Source of the DNA: Arcobacteraceae bacterium
GTDB lineage: Bacteria; Campylobacterota; Campylobacteria; Campylobacterales; Arcobacteraceae
Length of the DNA stretch: 64,000 nucleotides
NCBI GenBank assembly: GCA_021107755.1
Contig: JAIOSF010000022.1
Location: 62,001-126,000, forward strand
Direction of reading: 5' to 3'
The first letter of the stretch is position 1. Each line of letters begins with the position of its first letter. The position numbers were made by a program, and so were the translations under genes. The notes under the pieces were generated by a model. That model did no database searches. It saw only the letters and a program-made list of their open reading frames with translations, and had not been told where the DNA came from. Positions 53,815-63,672 of the stretch are shown here, one piece after another.

Positions 53815-54875
53815 AAATAATTACTAAATATCTTTTACTAAAATATTTAAAATACTTTTTTATTATTTTAATCTCTTTAGAGTTTTTCTTTGTGGGGATT
53901 GATCTTTTACAAAATCTCTCTGACTTACCAAACTCTGCAAACTTACAATTATTGTATGTGATGTACAATGCATTTTTTACTTTTACTATTACACTGCCTT
54001 TATCTTTAGTATTTGGATGGATTGTAACTATAACAGTACTTATAAAAAATAATGAACTAGTAAGTTTTTATTCTTTGAGTATATCCAAAGCTGATATATT
54101 ACGACCAATTATTGCTATCTCAATATTTATCACTTTTATTTTAATAGTCTTACAAGCAACCCCCCTTGCATACTCAGTTGAAAACAAAAACAAAATTTTA
54201 GATAATAGTTATTTTGTGAATGAAAAATCAAATATCTTTTTAAAATATAATGACTATTTTATCTACTTTAAAAAGCTCTATCCTTTAGAAAAAAAGGCTG
54301 AAGATATCCATATTTTTAAAACTAAAAATCACGATATAGTTGAGATTGTAGTAGCAAAAAAAGCATACTTTCAAAATAATAGATGGTATGTAATAGATAC
54401 AAAAATTACAAAAAAACCAGAAGTTATTAACTGGAGTCAATCAAAAATAACTACAACTAATGAAAAGTTTTTATACACACTAGAAGGTTTTGAACCAAAA
54501 ATTATAAACAATGTATATAAAGGAGAAACACAATTTTCCATTATAGATGCAGTAAGAACCATACTACTACTTGAGAATCAAGACTTTAATACAAATAAGA
54601 TAAAAACTATACTTTATTCTCAAATCTTTATGCCTTTTTTTGTTATACCTTTGATTGTAATAATATTTTTATTTACAAATCCTAGTAGTAGATTTTTCAA
54701 TACTGCTGCTTTTACCTCTGTAACAATTTTTACTACACTGATAACATGGGGAGTGTTATTTTTACTTCAAAAGCTTGCATATGGAGGAATAGTTTTAGGT
54801 GAACTTGCTATAATAATGCCATTGGTTATCTTATTTCTTATAACCTATTATATTTATAATAAAAAAGTCATATAA
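53811..54875 (+). CDS. LptF/LptG family permease
   Basis: A 354-residue protein with three N-terminal membrane helices (to about residue 110), a large periplasmic beta domain (about 120-255) and three C-terminal helices. It is the YjgP/YjgQ architecture of the LPS exporter LptBFG. Whether it is LptF or LptG is not certain; position after pth fits LptG in Campylobacterota. It works with the LptA and LptC encoded at 34.6-35.6 kb. Confidence 0.85.
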   Translation: MKIITKYLLLKYLKYFFIILISLEFFFVGIDLLQNLSDLPNSANLQLLYVMYNAFFTFTITLPLSLVFGWIVTITVLIKNNELVSFYSLSISKADILRPIIAISIFITFILIVLQATPLAYSVENKNKILDNSYFVNEKSNIFLKYNDYFIYFKKLYPLEKKAEDIHIFKTKNHDIVEIVVAKKAYFQNNRWYVIDTKITKKPEVINWSQSKITTTNEKFLYTLEGFEPKIINNVYKGETQFSIIDAVRTILLLENQDFNTNKIKTILYSQIFMPFFVIPLIVIIFLFTNPSSRFFNTAAFTSVTIFTTLITWGVLFLLQKLAYGGIVLGELAIIMPLVILFLITYYIYNKKVI

Positions 54876-55304
54876 ATGAAAATAAAAGCTTATGGTATCT
54901 GTTTGTATAAAGTTGAAAAAAATAGCATTAAAATCTTGCTTTGTAAATCAATAACCAGTAAAAACCGTTGGGGATTTTTAAAAGGTGTTCAAGAAAAAGG
55001 GGAATCTGATTTCCAAACTGCGATAAGAGAGTTTAGAGAAGAGTCTTCAATAAACATTGAAAAAAGATATCTTGAAAAATATTTTGAACAAAAAAATAGT
55101 GAAAAAGATATAGGTACTTATCTAGTTAATTATAATAATATTCATAGTATTGAAAAATATTTCAATGATGATATATTACACAAAAAATATCTTTCATGGG
55201 AAAATAATGATGTTAAATTTTTTAATATTAATACCTTACCAAATATAAAGAAAAAACAAAATAGTCTAATACAGGATGTTATAAAATATTTACAAAAGGG
55301 GTAA
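54876..55304 (+). CDS. NUDIX hydrolase
   Basis: A 142-residue protein with the Nudix box G-x5-E-x7-R-E-F-x-E-E (residues about 37-57, GVQEKGESDFQTAIREFREE), where the usual Gly after EE-x is Ser. It should cleave nucleoside diphosphate compounds, possibly diadenosine polyphosphates given the KNRWGFLKG start. It begins on the base after the permease stop. Confidence 0.85.
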   Translation: MKIKAYGICLYKVEKNSIKILLCKSITSKNRWGFLKGVQEKGESDFQTAIREFREESSINIEKRYLEKYFEQKNSEKDIGTYLVNYNNIHSIEKYFNDDILHKKYLSWENNDVKFFNINTLPNIKKKQNSLIQDVIKYLQKG

Positions 55305-55307
55305 GAG

Positions 55308-56114
55308 ATGAGTGATTTATCATTTTCCAATGATGAAAATAGATTTATAAAGGTACTTGGTGCTAATGGTGGAAAATCACATAGTACACACTTAACCTCT
55401 TTACAAATTTCAAAAAACATAGTCATTGATGCAGGTAACCTTGTAAATGAAGCACATGAAAGCCCTACAAATATAGATCACATTCTTATAACCCATGCAC
55501 ATCTTGATCATATTGTTGATATAGCATTTCTTATTGATAATACTTTTGAGCTAAGAAAAAAACCAATTAAAGTATATGGAAGAGAAGAAAACTTAAATAT
55601 CATAAAAAAACACCTTTTAAACTGGGAAGTTTGGCCAGATTTTACTAAAATACAACTCATAGGTTCAGATGAATTTGCAATAGAACTTATTCCTATTGAA
55701 CTCAATGCCCCTTTTATTATTGATAATATAGAGATAACTGCTATTCAAAACAATCATACAAACTCAAGTAATGGATACATAATTAAAAATAATAAGCGTT
55801 CTCTCCTATTTACTTCAGATACTTATTGTTGCAGTAAGATTTGGGACTATGTTAATAATGATACAACAATATCAACAGTAATAATAGATGTATCTTTTCC
55901 ATCAAGAATGGGAAAACTCGCACATGATAGTAAACACTTAACTCCAGAGCTTCTACATGAAGAGTTAACACAACTTAAAAGAAAAGATATCGTATTACAC
56001 CTATGCCACATAAAACCATTTTATCAAGAAGAGATAAAAAAAGAGGTAGAACAACTTGACTTTCTCCTTAATGGTGGTACAATTTTAAAAACAAATGATT
56101 GTATTAAGTATTGA
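55308..56114 (+). CDS. Class II 3',5'-cyclic-nucleotide phosphodiesterase (metallo-beta-lactamase fold)
   Basis: A 268-residue protein with the metal motif THAHLDHIVD (H-x-H-x-D-H, about residues 62-67). It also has LLFTSDTYCC with a metal Asp, IIDVSFPS, SKHLTPELLHEEL and VLHLCHIKP. These fit CpdP-type enzymes that hydrolyse cAMP. It directly precedes an adenylate cyclase gene (3 nt gap), so synthesis and breakdown of the same messenger would be encoded together. Confidence 0.85.
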   Translation: MSDLSFSNDENRFIKVLGANGGKSHSTHLTSLQISKNIVIDAGNLVNEAHESPTNIDHILITHAHLDHIVDIAFLIDNTFELRKKPIKVYGREENLNIIKKHLLNWEVWPDFTKIQLIGSDEFAIELIPIELNAPFIIDNIEITAIQNNHTNSSNGYIIKNNKRSLLFTSDTYCCSKIWDYVNNDTTISTVIIDVSFPSRMGKLAHDSKHLTPELLHEELTQLKRKDIVLHLCHIKPFYQEEIKKEVEQLDFLLNGGTILKTNDCIKY

Positions 56115-56117
56115 TTT

Positions 56118-58364
56118 ATGAATAAACATCTTAAAAAGTTTTTTTACTACTTTTTATTAGCAATAACAGTATTTATGGCTATCTTATTTTTTTATTCCTA
56201 TATTCCAAAAACACTTAATTCTTTTGATAATAGACTAAGAGATTATATGTTTATCCTAAGAGGAGAAGTGGAAGATAGTAAAAATATAGTTATTATTGAT
56301 TTAGATAATAGGTCATTAAAAGAAGTTGGTCAGTGGCCTTGGAGTAGAGATACTGTCTCTGAACTCTTAATAAATCTTACCAATGCTGGTGTTGGACTTG
56401 TTGGATTTGATATTGTTTTTGCAGAAGAAGATAGAACTAACCCTACAAAAATAATAAAAAAATATAATATACAAACAACACAAGAAATACCAGACAATGA
56501 TGAATATTTTGCCTCTATAATCTCACAAACACCTACTATTTTAGGATACCAATTTCAGCTATCCAAAGATGATTTTGCAGAACAAAGAACTCCCGATATC
56601 CCAGCTATTTTTATTGAAAAAAATCTTACTGATAACAATAAAGGTTTAGTAATTAATGCTTTTGGAACCATCTTAAATTTACCTATTATTCAACAAAGTT
56701 CTTACTCTAGTGGATTTTTTAACAATGTTCCTGATGAATCTGGTGTTGTAAGAAGTGTCCCTTTAATTATTAAATATAATGAACAAATATATCCATCACT
56801 TGCCTTAGAGATTATTAGAGTAATCTCAGATATTAAAAAAGTTTTTATTAACTATGATGAAAATGGTGTAGAAAATATTCAATTGGGTGATTTTATGATT
56901 CCAACTGATAGATATGGTAGATCAATAGTAAACTTTAGAGGTGGTGCAAAAAGCTTTCAATATATCTCTGCAGTTGATATACTCAATAATAATTTTGACA
57001 AAAAAGATATTGAGGGAAAAATTGCCATAGTTGGTACTAGTGCTGCTGGACTTTTAGATTTACGAGCTACACCTTTTGAATCTGTCTATCCAGGTGTTGA
57101 AGTGCATGCAAATATCATAGATAACATCTTAACAAAAAACTTTATCTCTAAACCCTCATGGGTAGATGGTTTAAATATATTACATATTTTTATTTTAAGT
57201 TTTATCATCATTATGTTAGTTGCTTATTCCCCTTTGTATGTTGCATTAACAATTATTACCCTTGTAGCCGTTTTAGATATTTACTTAATCTTTCTATCAT
57301 TATTTACTTATGGTTTAATTTTAAATATTCTATTTCCAATTTTAACTATTATTATTTCAAGCATAAGTGCTATAACACTAAATTATTTTCTTGAACAAAA
57401 ACAAACTAAAGCAATTAAAAATAAGTTTGCTTCAAAAGTTTCTAAAGAGGTTATGGAATCTCTTCTTGCAAACCCAGATGACACCTCTTTTTCTGCTATG
57501 GAAAAAGAGGTTACAGTGTTTTTTAGTGATGTAAGAGGTTTTACAAATATTTCAGAATCAATGCCAAATGCAAAAGTTTTGATTGAATTTATGAATGAAT
57601 ATATGGATCCTATGACTGATATTATTATCAATCAGCACGGTACAGTTGATAAATTTATTGGTGATGCTATTATGGCGTATTGGAATGCCCCAGGGAATGT
57701 TCCAGATCATGCAGAGCGTGCAGTTATAGCAACGATGGAACAACTTCATATGCTAGATGAATTAAATAAAAAATTTGAAAAAGATGAACGATTTGCAGAT
57801 GTAGTAAAAATGTCAAAAGAAAATGGTGTTCCAGTAGTTGATATTGGGATTGGTTTAAACTCTGGTGTGGTAATAGCGGGGGAGATGGGAAGTTCTCAAA
57901 GAAGTGACTATACCGTTATTGGAGATCCAATTAACTTAGGAGCTAGACTTGAATCTCTTTGTAAATTTTATAATTCTAAATGTAATATTTCAAACTTTAC
58001 AAAAGAAAGAATCAATAATGAAAAGTATATATTTAGATTCTTAGACCTTGTAACTGTAAAAGGGAAAAAAGAACCTATAGAGATATGGCAGATACATGAT
58101 TACAATAGAGATGAGTCTCTACATAAACTTTATAATGTAACTAAAAAAAGACTTTTTGAAGAGTTAGAAAGATACCACAATGCAATTAATTTATACAAAG
58201 AGGCGAATTTTTCTCAAGCATTAACTATATTTAAAGAGTTAGAATCATGGGAAGACAAAACAAATAAAAATATTTATCAAATCTATATCCAAAGATGTAA
58301 ACACTATATAGAAGAGCCTCCTGAAAATTTTAATGGAGTATTTGAACATACCACAAAAGGATAA
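56118..58364 (+). CDS. CHASE2 sensor adenylate/guanylate cyclase
   Basis: A 748-residue membrane protein. An N-terminal helix is followed by a periplasmic CHASE2 domain (about 30-330; GQWPWSRDTVSELL, LVGFDIVFAEEDR, GTSAAGLLDLRATP) and three membrane helices (about 345-430). A class III cyclase domain spans about 465-660. Metal Asp residues lie in FFSDVRGFTN and FIGDAIMAYWN. The Lys of VDKFIGD and the Thr of DYTVIGD favour ATP as substrate. A TPR-like tail ends it. Confidence 0.92.
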   Translation: MNKHLKKFFYYFLLAITVFMAILFFYSYIPKTLNSFDNRLRDYMFILRGEVEDSKNIVIIDLDNRSLKEVGQWPWSRDTVSELLINLTNAGVGLVGFDIVFAEEDRTNPTKIIKKYNIQTTQEIPDNDEYFASIISQTPTILGYQFQLSKDDFAEQRTPDIPAIFIEKNLTDNNKGLVINAFGTILNLPIIQQSSYSSGFFNNVPDESGVVRSVPLIIKYNEQIYPSLALEIIRVISDIKKVFINYDENGVENIQLGDFMIPTDRYGRSIVNFRGGAKSFQYISAVDILNNNFDKKDIEGKIAIVGTSAAGLLDLRATPFESVYPGVEVHANIIDNILTKNFISKPSWVDGLNILHIFILSFIIIMLVAYSPLYVALTIITLVAVLDIYLIFLSLFTYGLILNILFPILTIIISSISAITLNYFLEQKQTKAIKNKFASKVSKEVMESLLANPDDTSFSAMEKEVTVFFSDVRGFTNISESMPNAKVLIEFMNEYMDPMTDIIINQHGTVDKFIGDAIMAYWNAPGNVPDHAERAVIATMEQLHMLDELNKKFEKDERFADVVKMSKENGVPVVDIGIGLNSGVVIAGEMGSSQRSDYTVIGDPINLGARLESLCKFYNSKCNISNFTKERINNEKYIFRFLDLVTVKGKKEPIEIWQIHDYNRDESLHKLYNVTKKRLFEELERYHNAINLYKEANFSQALTIFKELESWEDKTNKNIYQIYIQRCKHYIEEPPENFNGVFEHTTKG

Positions 58365-58393
58365 TATTTTAATTGTTTAGGTATAATAATAAA

Positions 58394-59983
58394 ATGGACA
58401 CTAAAGAAAATAACTACATACACCTTTTAAATGAGATAGGATATCTTCTATCAACAGAGAAGAACTTACATGTAATAATGCAAAAAATACTTACTGCAGC
58501 AAAAAAAATAACAAATGCAGATGCTGGTACTTTTTATCTTGTGTGTGATGATGATAAATCTTTAAAATTTACTGCAGTTCAAACTGATTCATTAGATATT
58601 AGCCTTTCGAGTGCCGAGGGGACAATACCCTGGCCAAATCTTCCTTTATATAAAGATGATGGAACACAAAATGATATAAACATATCTGTAAATTGTGCTT
58701 TAAATGATAAACTTATAAATGTAGAAGATGTATACAAATCAAAAGAGTTTAACTTTGAAGGTCCAAGAGCTTTTGATATAGCAACTGGATACAGAACAAA
58801 ATCAATGCTTGTTGTTCCTATGAAAAACTATGAAAATGATATCATTGGAGTTGTGCAACTTATTAATAAACAAGATAAAAATGAAAAAAGTGTTGCATTT
58901 ACAAAAGATGATGAAGATTTAATTCTTTCTATGTCTTCACAAGCAGCTATGTCAATAACACAACAAAAACTTGTACAAGATTTAGAAAATCTTTTAGACT
59001 CATTTATTCAAGCAATTGCTACAGCAATTGGTGAAAAATCTAAATATACTCAAGGACATATCAATAGAGTGTCAGAAATTTCTTTAGCTATAGCAAATGC
59101 TATAAATGAAGATAAAGATGGTATTTATAAAGATAAGTATTTTGATAAAGACCAATTAAAAGAGATTGATGTAGCTGCATGGATGCATGATGTTGGTAAA
59201 ATCACAACACCAGATCATGTAGTTGATAAAGCAACAAAACTTGAAACCATTTACGATAGAATTGAAACTATAGAGGTAAAGTTTGAGTTACTTAAAAGGG
59301 AAAAAGAGATTGAGCTTTTGCGTAAAATAAACCATGAACCTAATATCGAAAAAATAGACCACCTAAAAAGTGTGTATAAAAATGAGATAACTACTTTAAA
59401 TAATGATTTTAAATTTATTAAAGAGATGAATAAGGGTAGTGAGTTTATGGATGAAGAAAAAATAAAAAGAGTCCATAATATAGCAAAAAAACAGATTATT
59501 ATGCACCATAAAAAACAAAACCTGCTTACTGAAAATGAGGTATATAATCTCACAATTAAAAAAGGTACTCTAACACAAGAGGAACGATTTGTTATTAATA
59601 ATCATGCGAAACTTAGTATTGATATTTTAAACTCTCTCCCCTTTCCAAAAAAGCTTAAAAATGTTCCCACTATTGCAGGTGGTCATCATGAAAAAATAGG
59701 TGGAGGAGGATATCCTTTTGGTTTAAAAGGGGATGAAATAAGTTTTGAAGCAAGAATTATTGCTGTTGCTGATATATTTGAGGCACTCACAGCCTCTGAT
59801 AGACCTTACAAAGAACCAAACACTTTAAATCAATCTATTAGAATACTCTCATTTATGGTAAAAGATGGTGAATTAGATAAAGATTTGGTAAAATTCTTTC
59901 TTGATAATAACTTACATCTAGACTATGCAAAAGACAACCTTTTAGAACATCAAATTGATGAAGTAACAGTAACTATAGACTAG
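58394..59983 (+). CDS. GAF and HD-GYP domain protein
   Basis: A 529-residue soluble protein; a TTG at 58373 is an alternative start. The GAF domain spans about 20-195 (NADAGTFYLVC, GYRTKSMLVVPMKN, GVVQLINKQD). The HD-GYP domain has GHINRVSEIS, MHDVGKITTPDHV, NNHAKLSIDIL, and HHEKIGGGGYPFGLKGDEI. About 100 mostly helical residues separate the HD motif from the next conserved His. It should hydrolyse cyclic di-GMP. It follows the cyclase gene after 29 nt. Confidence 0.9.
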   Translation: MDTKENNYIHLLNEIGYLLSTEKNLHVIMQKILTAAKKITNADAGTFYLVCDDDKSLKFTAVQTDSLDISLSSAEGTIPWPNLPLYKDDGTQNDINISVNCALNDKLINVEDVYKSKEFNFEGPRAFDIATGYRTKSMLVVPMKNYENDIIGVVQLINKQDKNEKSVAFTKDDEDLILSMSSQAAMSITQQKLVQDLENLLDSFIQAIATAIGEKSKYTQGHINRVSEISLAIANAINEDKDGIYKDKYFDKDQLKEIDVAAWMHDVGKITTPDHVVDKATKLETIYDRIETIEVKFELLKREKEIELLRKINHEPNIEKIDHLKSVYKNEITTLNNDFKFIKEMNKGSEFMDEEKIKRVHNIAKKQIIMHHKKQNLLTENEVYNLTIKKGTLTQEERFVINNHAKLSIDILNSLPFPKKLKNVPTIAGGHHEKIGGGGYPFGLKGDEISFEARIIAVADIFEALTASDRPYKEPNTLNQSIRILSFMVKDGELDKDLVKFFLDNNLHLDYAKDNLLEHQIDEVTVTID

Positions 59984-61341
59984 TTTTTTATAAAATAGCT
60001 CTTTACACCCTCAGCAATACCAACTGCTATATTTTTTTGATATTTTGTCGTTTTAATTCTTCTTCCCTCTTTTGGATGAGAGATATATCCAACTTCAATT
60101 AAAATAGATGGCATTTGAGCTCCAACAAGTACCCAAAATGGCCCCTCTCTCACTCCACCATCTTTAATAGCACTCTTCCCATAAATAGCTCTTAGTTTAT
60201 AAAGCATATTTCTTTGTATATCTATTGCAATCTTATTTGAAGCAGTAATTTTAGACTGATTAAGTATTGTTAAAAGTGAATTTTTACTCCCCCAACTCAT
60301 CTTATCCATATCACCTTTATTCTCTAAAGCTGCAACCCTTTTTGCTCTAGCACTTCTTGCTGGACTTAAAAAGTAAGTTTCTACTCCATGTACATATTTA
60401 GCTTTTGACTTCGGTACAGCATTCGCATGTAAGGAGATGAATATATCTGCATTTTTTACATTGGCAAAATGTGTTCTATCATTAAGTTCTACAAATTTAT
60501 CTCTAGACCTTGTAAGATATACTTTAAAGCCCATTTTATTTAGCTCTTTTTTAAGGTATTTTGCAACTGCTAGAACAATATTTTTTTCATAGTTTCTACC
60601 AGGTCCTACAGCTCCTGCATCTTTTCCACCATGTCCTGCATCAATTACTATTGTTTTAGCTGATGGGAAAAACATATCATTAGGCAACATCTGAACACTA
60701 TTTTTTCTTGACTTAGTATTTAAATCTAAAACTTTTATAATAATTCGCTTTTTTGCAATTATATAAATAGTTTTTAGGTTACTTTTATCCCTTAATGATA
60801 TTCTTAAAACATCGTCTTTATATTGATAAATTGTTATTTTATTTACACCTTTAATAAAAAGTTTTGTAGGTCTTGCATCTTTAAAACTCCCTTTTATATT
60901 AAACTCGTCATAAAAATAATTTTTATCTTTTCTTTCATCAAAATCGATAAAAGACTTATCTATATTTTCATAAAAGTCAATTGTAATACTATTTATATCT
61001 TGTGTTACAGATTTAATTGTATATTGAGATTTAACAACTTTTGGTTTTATAACTGGGGGTTTGAGATAGGATGTTGTTTGTACTTTGTTTTTTATTATAG
61101 TACTAGTATCGATTCTATTGAGCTCTTTTTGATATTTTAAAGTATTGAGATTAAGCTTATCAGCATAGCGTATAAGTTTTTTTAAATAATCAACTTCTTT
61201 GGCTCTATCATTAGACATAATAGCACCAAGATACAACCTTTTTGTTGTATCATATTTATCTTTATAGTACTCCTTACTTAAAGCAAAAGAGTACTGAGAA
61301 ATTAATATAACAATTAAAAAGAGTTTAATTAATTGTTTCAA
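59980..61341 (-). CDS. amiC: N-acetylmuramoyl-L-alanine amidase
   Basis: A 453-residue exported enzyme starting at TTG 61339-61341, 2 nt after the preceding stop. It has a signal peptide (LFLIVILISQYSFA), an AMIN-like beta domain (about 100-215) and an Amidase_3 catalytic domain. Zinc ligands and the catalytic Glu lie in VIDAGHGGKDAGAVGPGRNY-E, ISLHANA and ILIEVGYISHPKEG. It cleaves the peptide from MurNAc during cell separation. Gene symbol follows common practice and is not certain. Confidence 0.88.
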   Translation of the reverse strand: MKQLIKLFLIVILISQYSFALSKEYYKDKYDTTKRLYLGAIMSNDRAKEVDYLKKLIRYADKLNLNTLKYQKELNRIDTSTIIKNKVQTTSYLKPPVIKPKVVKSQYTIKSVTQDINSITIDFYENIDKSFIDFDERKDKNYFYDEFNIKGSFKDARPTKLFIKGVNKITIYQYKDDVLRISLRDKSNLKTIYIIAKKRIIIKVLDLNTKSRKNSVQMLPNDMFFPSAKTIVIDAGHGGKDAGAVGPGRNYEKNIVLAVAKYLKKELNKMGFKVYLTRSRDKFVELNDRTHFANVKNADIFISLHANAVPKSKAKYVHGVETYFLSPARSARAKRVAALENKGDMDKMSWGSKNSLLTILNQSKITASNKIAIDIQRNMLYKLRAIYGKSAIKDGGVREGPFWVLVGAQMPSILIEVGYISHPKEGRRIKTTKYQKNIAVGIAEGVKSYFIKN

Positions 61342-61342
61342 A

Positions 61343-62416
61343 TCACTCGCCGTTTGTAAGTTTTTCCATCAATTCTTTTACAGTTATTAATTTTTTTACT
61401 TTATACCCATTTGTACCTGTAAAAAATAATCCTGTTTCAGTATCCCCCATATATGCAGCACTTAATCTATCAGCTATACAATATCCAACAGCTTTTGCCT
61501 CTTCTCCCCTATTACAAGGAGCAACACAGTTACTAATACAGGCTACTTTGGGAGCCGTACCATTTTCTATAGTTTTTTGTAAATTTGTTATAACACCTCT
61601 TGCTGGTAGTCCTACAGGCGACTTTAAAAGTTTAATATCTTTTTCTTCAGCATTTATAAGGACATTTTTCAAAGCATCACTTGCATCACACTCATATGTC
61701 CCTATAAATCGTGTTGCCATCTGAACACCCGCACAGCCCATCTCTAAAAATTTATCAATATCTTTTTTATCCCAAACACCACCAGCAGCAATTATTGGCA
61801 TATTACCCCAGTTTTTAGCTTCTTCTATTACAGGAGGTACAATATTTTCTAACTTTGATTCCTCTTTAAAACAATCATCATATTTAAATCCTTGATGTCC
61901 ACCACTCAATGGTCCTTCAACTATAACAGCATCTGGTAACTTATTATATCTTTTCCATTTTTTACAGATTAATTTTAAAGCTCTGGCTGAACTTACAATA
62001 GGTATAAGAGCAACATCTGGATAATCTTTTGTAAACTCAGGCATATTTGTAGGTATTCCTGCTCCTGTTATAATAATATCTGCACCTGCTTCACAAGCAT
62101 CATGTACCACTCTACCATAATCACTTTGTGCATAAAGGATATTTACTCCAAGTGGTTCATCTCCACAAATTTTTCTAGCATTTTTAAATATCTCTATTAA
62201 TGCCTCTTTTGAATAAAAGTTTTCTTCTGAATAAGGTTTATTTTGTACATTTTTTTTAGAGAACTTTTTATCTTGATAATATCCTGTACCAACAGCACTA
62301 ATAACACCTAGTCCCCCTTCAAGTGATACATTACCTGCTAATCTATCCCAACTTATACCAACTCCCATTCCACCTTGTATAATTGGTTTTTCAATCTCAT
62401 ATTTACCTATTCTCAT
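61343..62416 (-). CDS. Nitronate monooxygenase family flavoprotein
   Basis: A 357-residue TIM-barrel FMN protein. Landmarks are PIIQGGMGVGISWDRLAG, GVNILYAQSDY, GADIIITGAGIPTNMP, VEGPLSGGHQG with the conserved His, IIAAGGVWDKKDI and GVQMATRFIGT. It belongs to the NPD/2-nitropropane dioxygenase family; some members act instead as enoyl-ACP reductases of the FabK type. A Cys-rich stretch near the end (ISNCVAPCNRGE) is typical of the Campylobacterota branch. It precedes amiC by 1 nt. Confidence 0.88.
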   Translation of the reverse strand: MRIGKYEIEKPIIQGGMGVGISWDRLAGNVSLEGGLGVISAVGTGYYQDKKFSKKNVQNKPYSEENFYSKEALIEIFKNARKICGDEPLGVNILYAQSDYGRVVHDACEAGADIIITGAGIPTNMPEFTKDYPDVALIPIVSSARALKLICKKWKRYNKLPDAVIVEGPLSGGHQGFKYDDCFKEESKLENIVPPVIEEAKNWGNMPIIAAGGVWDKKDIDKFLEMGCAGVQMATRFIGTYECDASDALKNVLINAEEKDIKLLKSPVGLPARGVITNLQKTIENGTAPKVACISNCVAPCNRGEEAKAVGYCIADRLSAAYMGDTETGLFFTGTNGYKVKKLITVKELMEKLTNGE

Positions 62417-62453
62417 TCGCTACCCTTATTCTAATTTTGTACTAAACTATTAT

Positions 62454-63662
62454 TTATTTTATCGTAACTTTTGCAAAATTCTTCTTACCCTTTTGCAATA
62501 TATACTCTTTATTTTCTAAAATCATCTTATCATCATCAACTTTTTGCTGATCAAGTTTTACAGCCCCTGCTTTAATATCTCTTCTTGCTTGTGAAGTTGA
62601 TGGAACTAATTCACACTCAACTAATGCTTGTAAAATACCTATTCCACTACCTAGTGTGTACTCTTTCATATCTGTTGGGATATCTTTTTTAGCAAAAATT
62701 TTCGTAAACTCATCTGCTGCAATTTGCCCTGCACCACTTCCATGAAATCTATCTACTATCTCTACTGCTAGCATATCTTTTGCTTTTTTAGGATGAACAA
62801 TTTTAGCTTCTACATCAGCTTTTAATTGTCCTATCTCTTTTAAGCTTTTTGAAGATAAAAGTTCATAATATCTCCACATCAGTTCATCTGATATACTTAA
62901 AACTTTTCCAAACATATCATTAGCCTCATCGGTTACCCCGATATAGTTTCCAAGAGATTTTGACATCTTTTGAACACCATCAAGACCTTCTAATATAGGC
63001 ATCATTAAAACAACTTGTTGTTTTTTGATATTGTATGCTTTTTGAAGTTGTCTCCCCATCAAAAGGTTAAATTTTTGATCAGTACCACCTACCTCAACAT
63101 CAGATTCCAAATGAACACTATCATAACCTTGTAATAAAGGATAAGTAAATTCACTTACTGCTATTGGAGAATTTGAAGCATATCTTTTACTAAAATCATC
63201 TCTTTCTAACATTCTAGCAACTGTTAAATTTGAAGCTAAATGTATTATACCAGCAGCACCTAAATCATTAAGCCAAGTACTATTAAAAACAACTTGAGTT
63301 TTAGACTCATCAAGAATTTTAAACACTTGTTCTTTGTAGCTTTGTGCATTTTTTAAAACATCATCTTTACTTAATATTTTTCTTGTTACACTTTTTCCTG
63401 TTGGATCTCCAATGCTTGCTGTAAAATCACCAATTAAAAACTGTACAATAGCACCATATTTTTGAAATGTTGCTAGTTTTTGTAATAATACAGTATGCCC
63501 TAAATGTAAATCAGGTGCTGTTGGATCAAATCCAGCTTTTACATAAAAATTTTCATTTTTTTCAAAATAATTTTTTAAAAGAATCTCTAATCTTTCATTA
63601 TCTATAATCTCTTCAGCACCTCTTGAAATCTCTTCTAGTGCTTCTTTAATCTTTAATTCCAT
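62454..63662 (-). CDS. tyrS: Tyrosine-tRNA ligase
   Basis: A 402-residue class I synthetase. The HIGH motif appears as HLGH (about residues 52-55 in [11 protein letters not shown]), the KMSKS motif is intact ([11 protein letters not shown]), and tyrosine recognition motifs are in LLQGYDS and [12 protein letters not shown]-terminal S4-like RNA-binding domain follows ([17 protein letters not shown]). The spoT gene precedes it by 10 nt. Confidence 0.96.
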   Translation of the reverse strand: MELKIKEALEEISRGAEEIIDNERLEILLKNYFEKNENFYVKAGFDPTAPDLHLGHTVLLQKLATFQKYGAIVQFLIGDFTASIGDPTGKSVTRKILSKDDVLKNAQSYKEQVFKILDESKTQVVFNSTWLNDLGAAGIIHLASNLTVARMLERDDFSKRYASNSPIAVSEFTYPLLQGYDSVHLESDVEVGGTDQKFNLLMGRQLQKAYNIKKQQVVLMMPILEGLDGVQKMSKSLGNYIGVTDEANDMFGKVLSISDELMWRYYELLSSKSLKEIGQLKADVEAKIVHPKKAKDMLAVEIVDRFHGSGAGQIAADEFTKIFAKKDIPTDMKEYTLGSGIGILQALVECELVPSTSQARRDIKAGAVKLDQQKVDDDKMILENKEYILQKGKKNFAKVTIK

Positions 63663-63672
63663 TCACTTTTCC

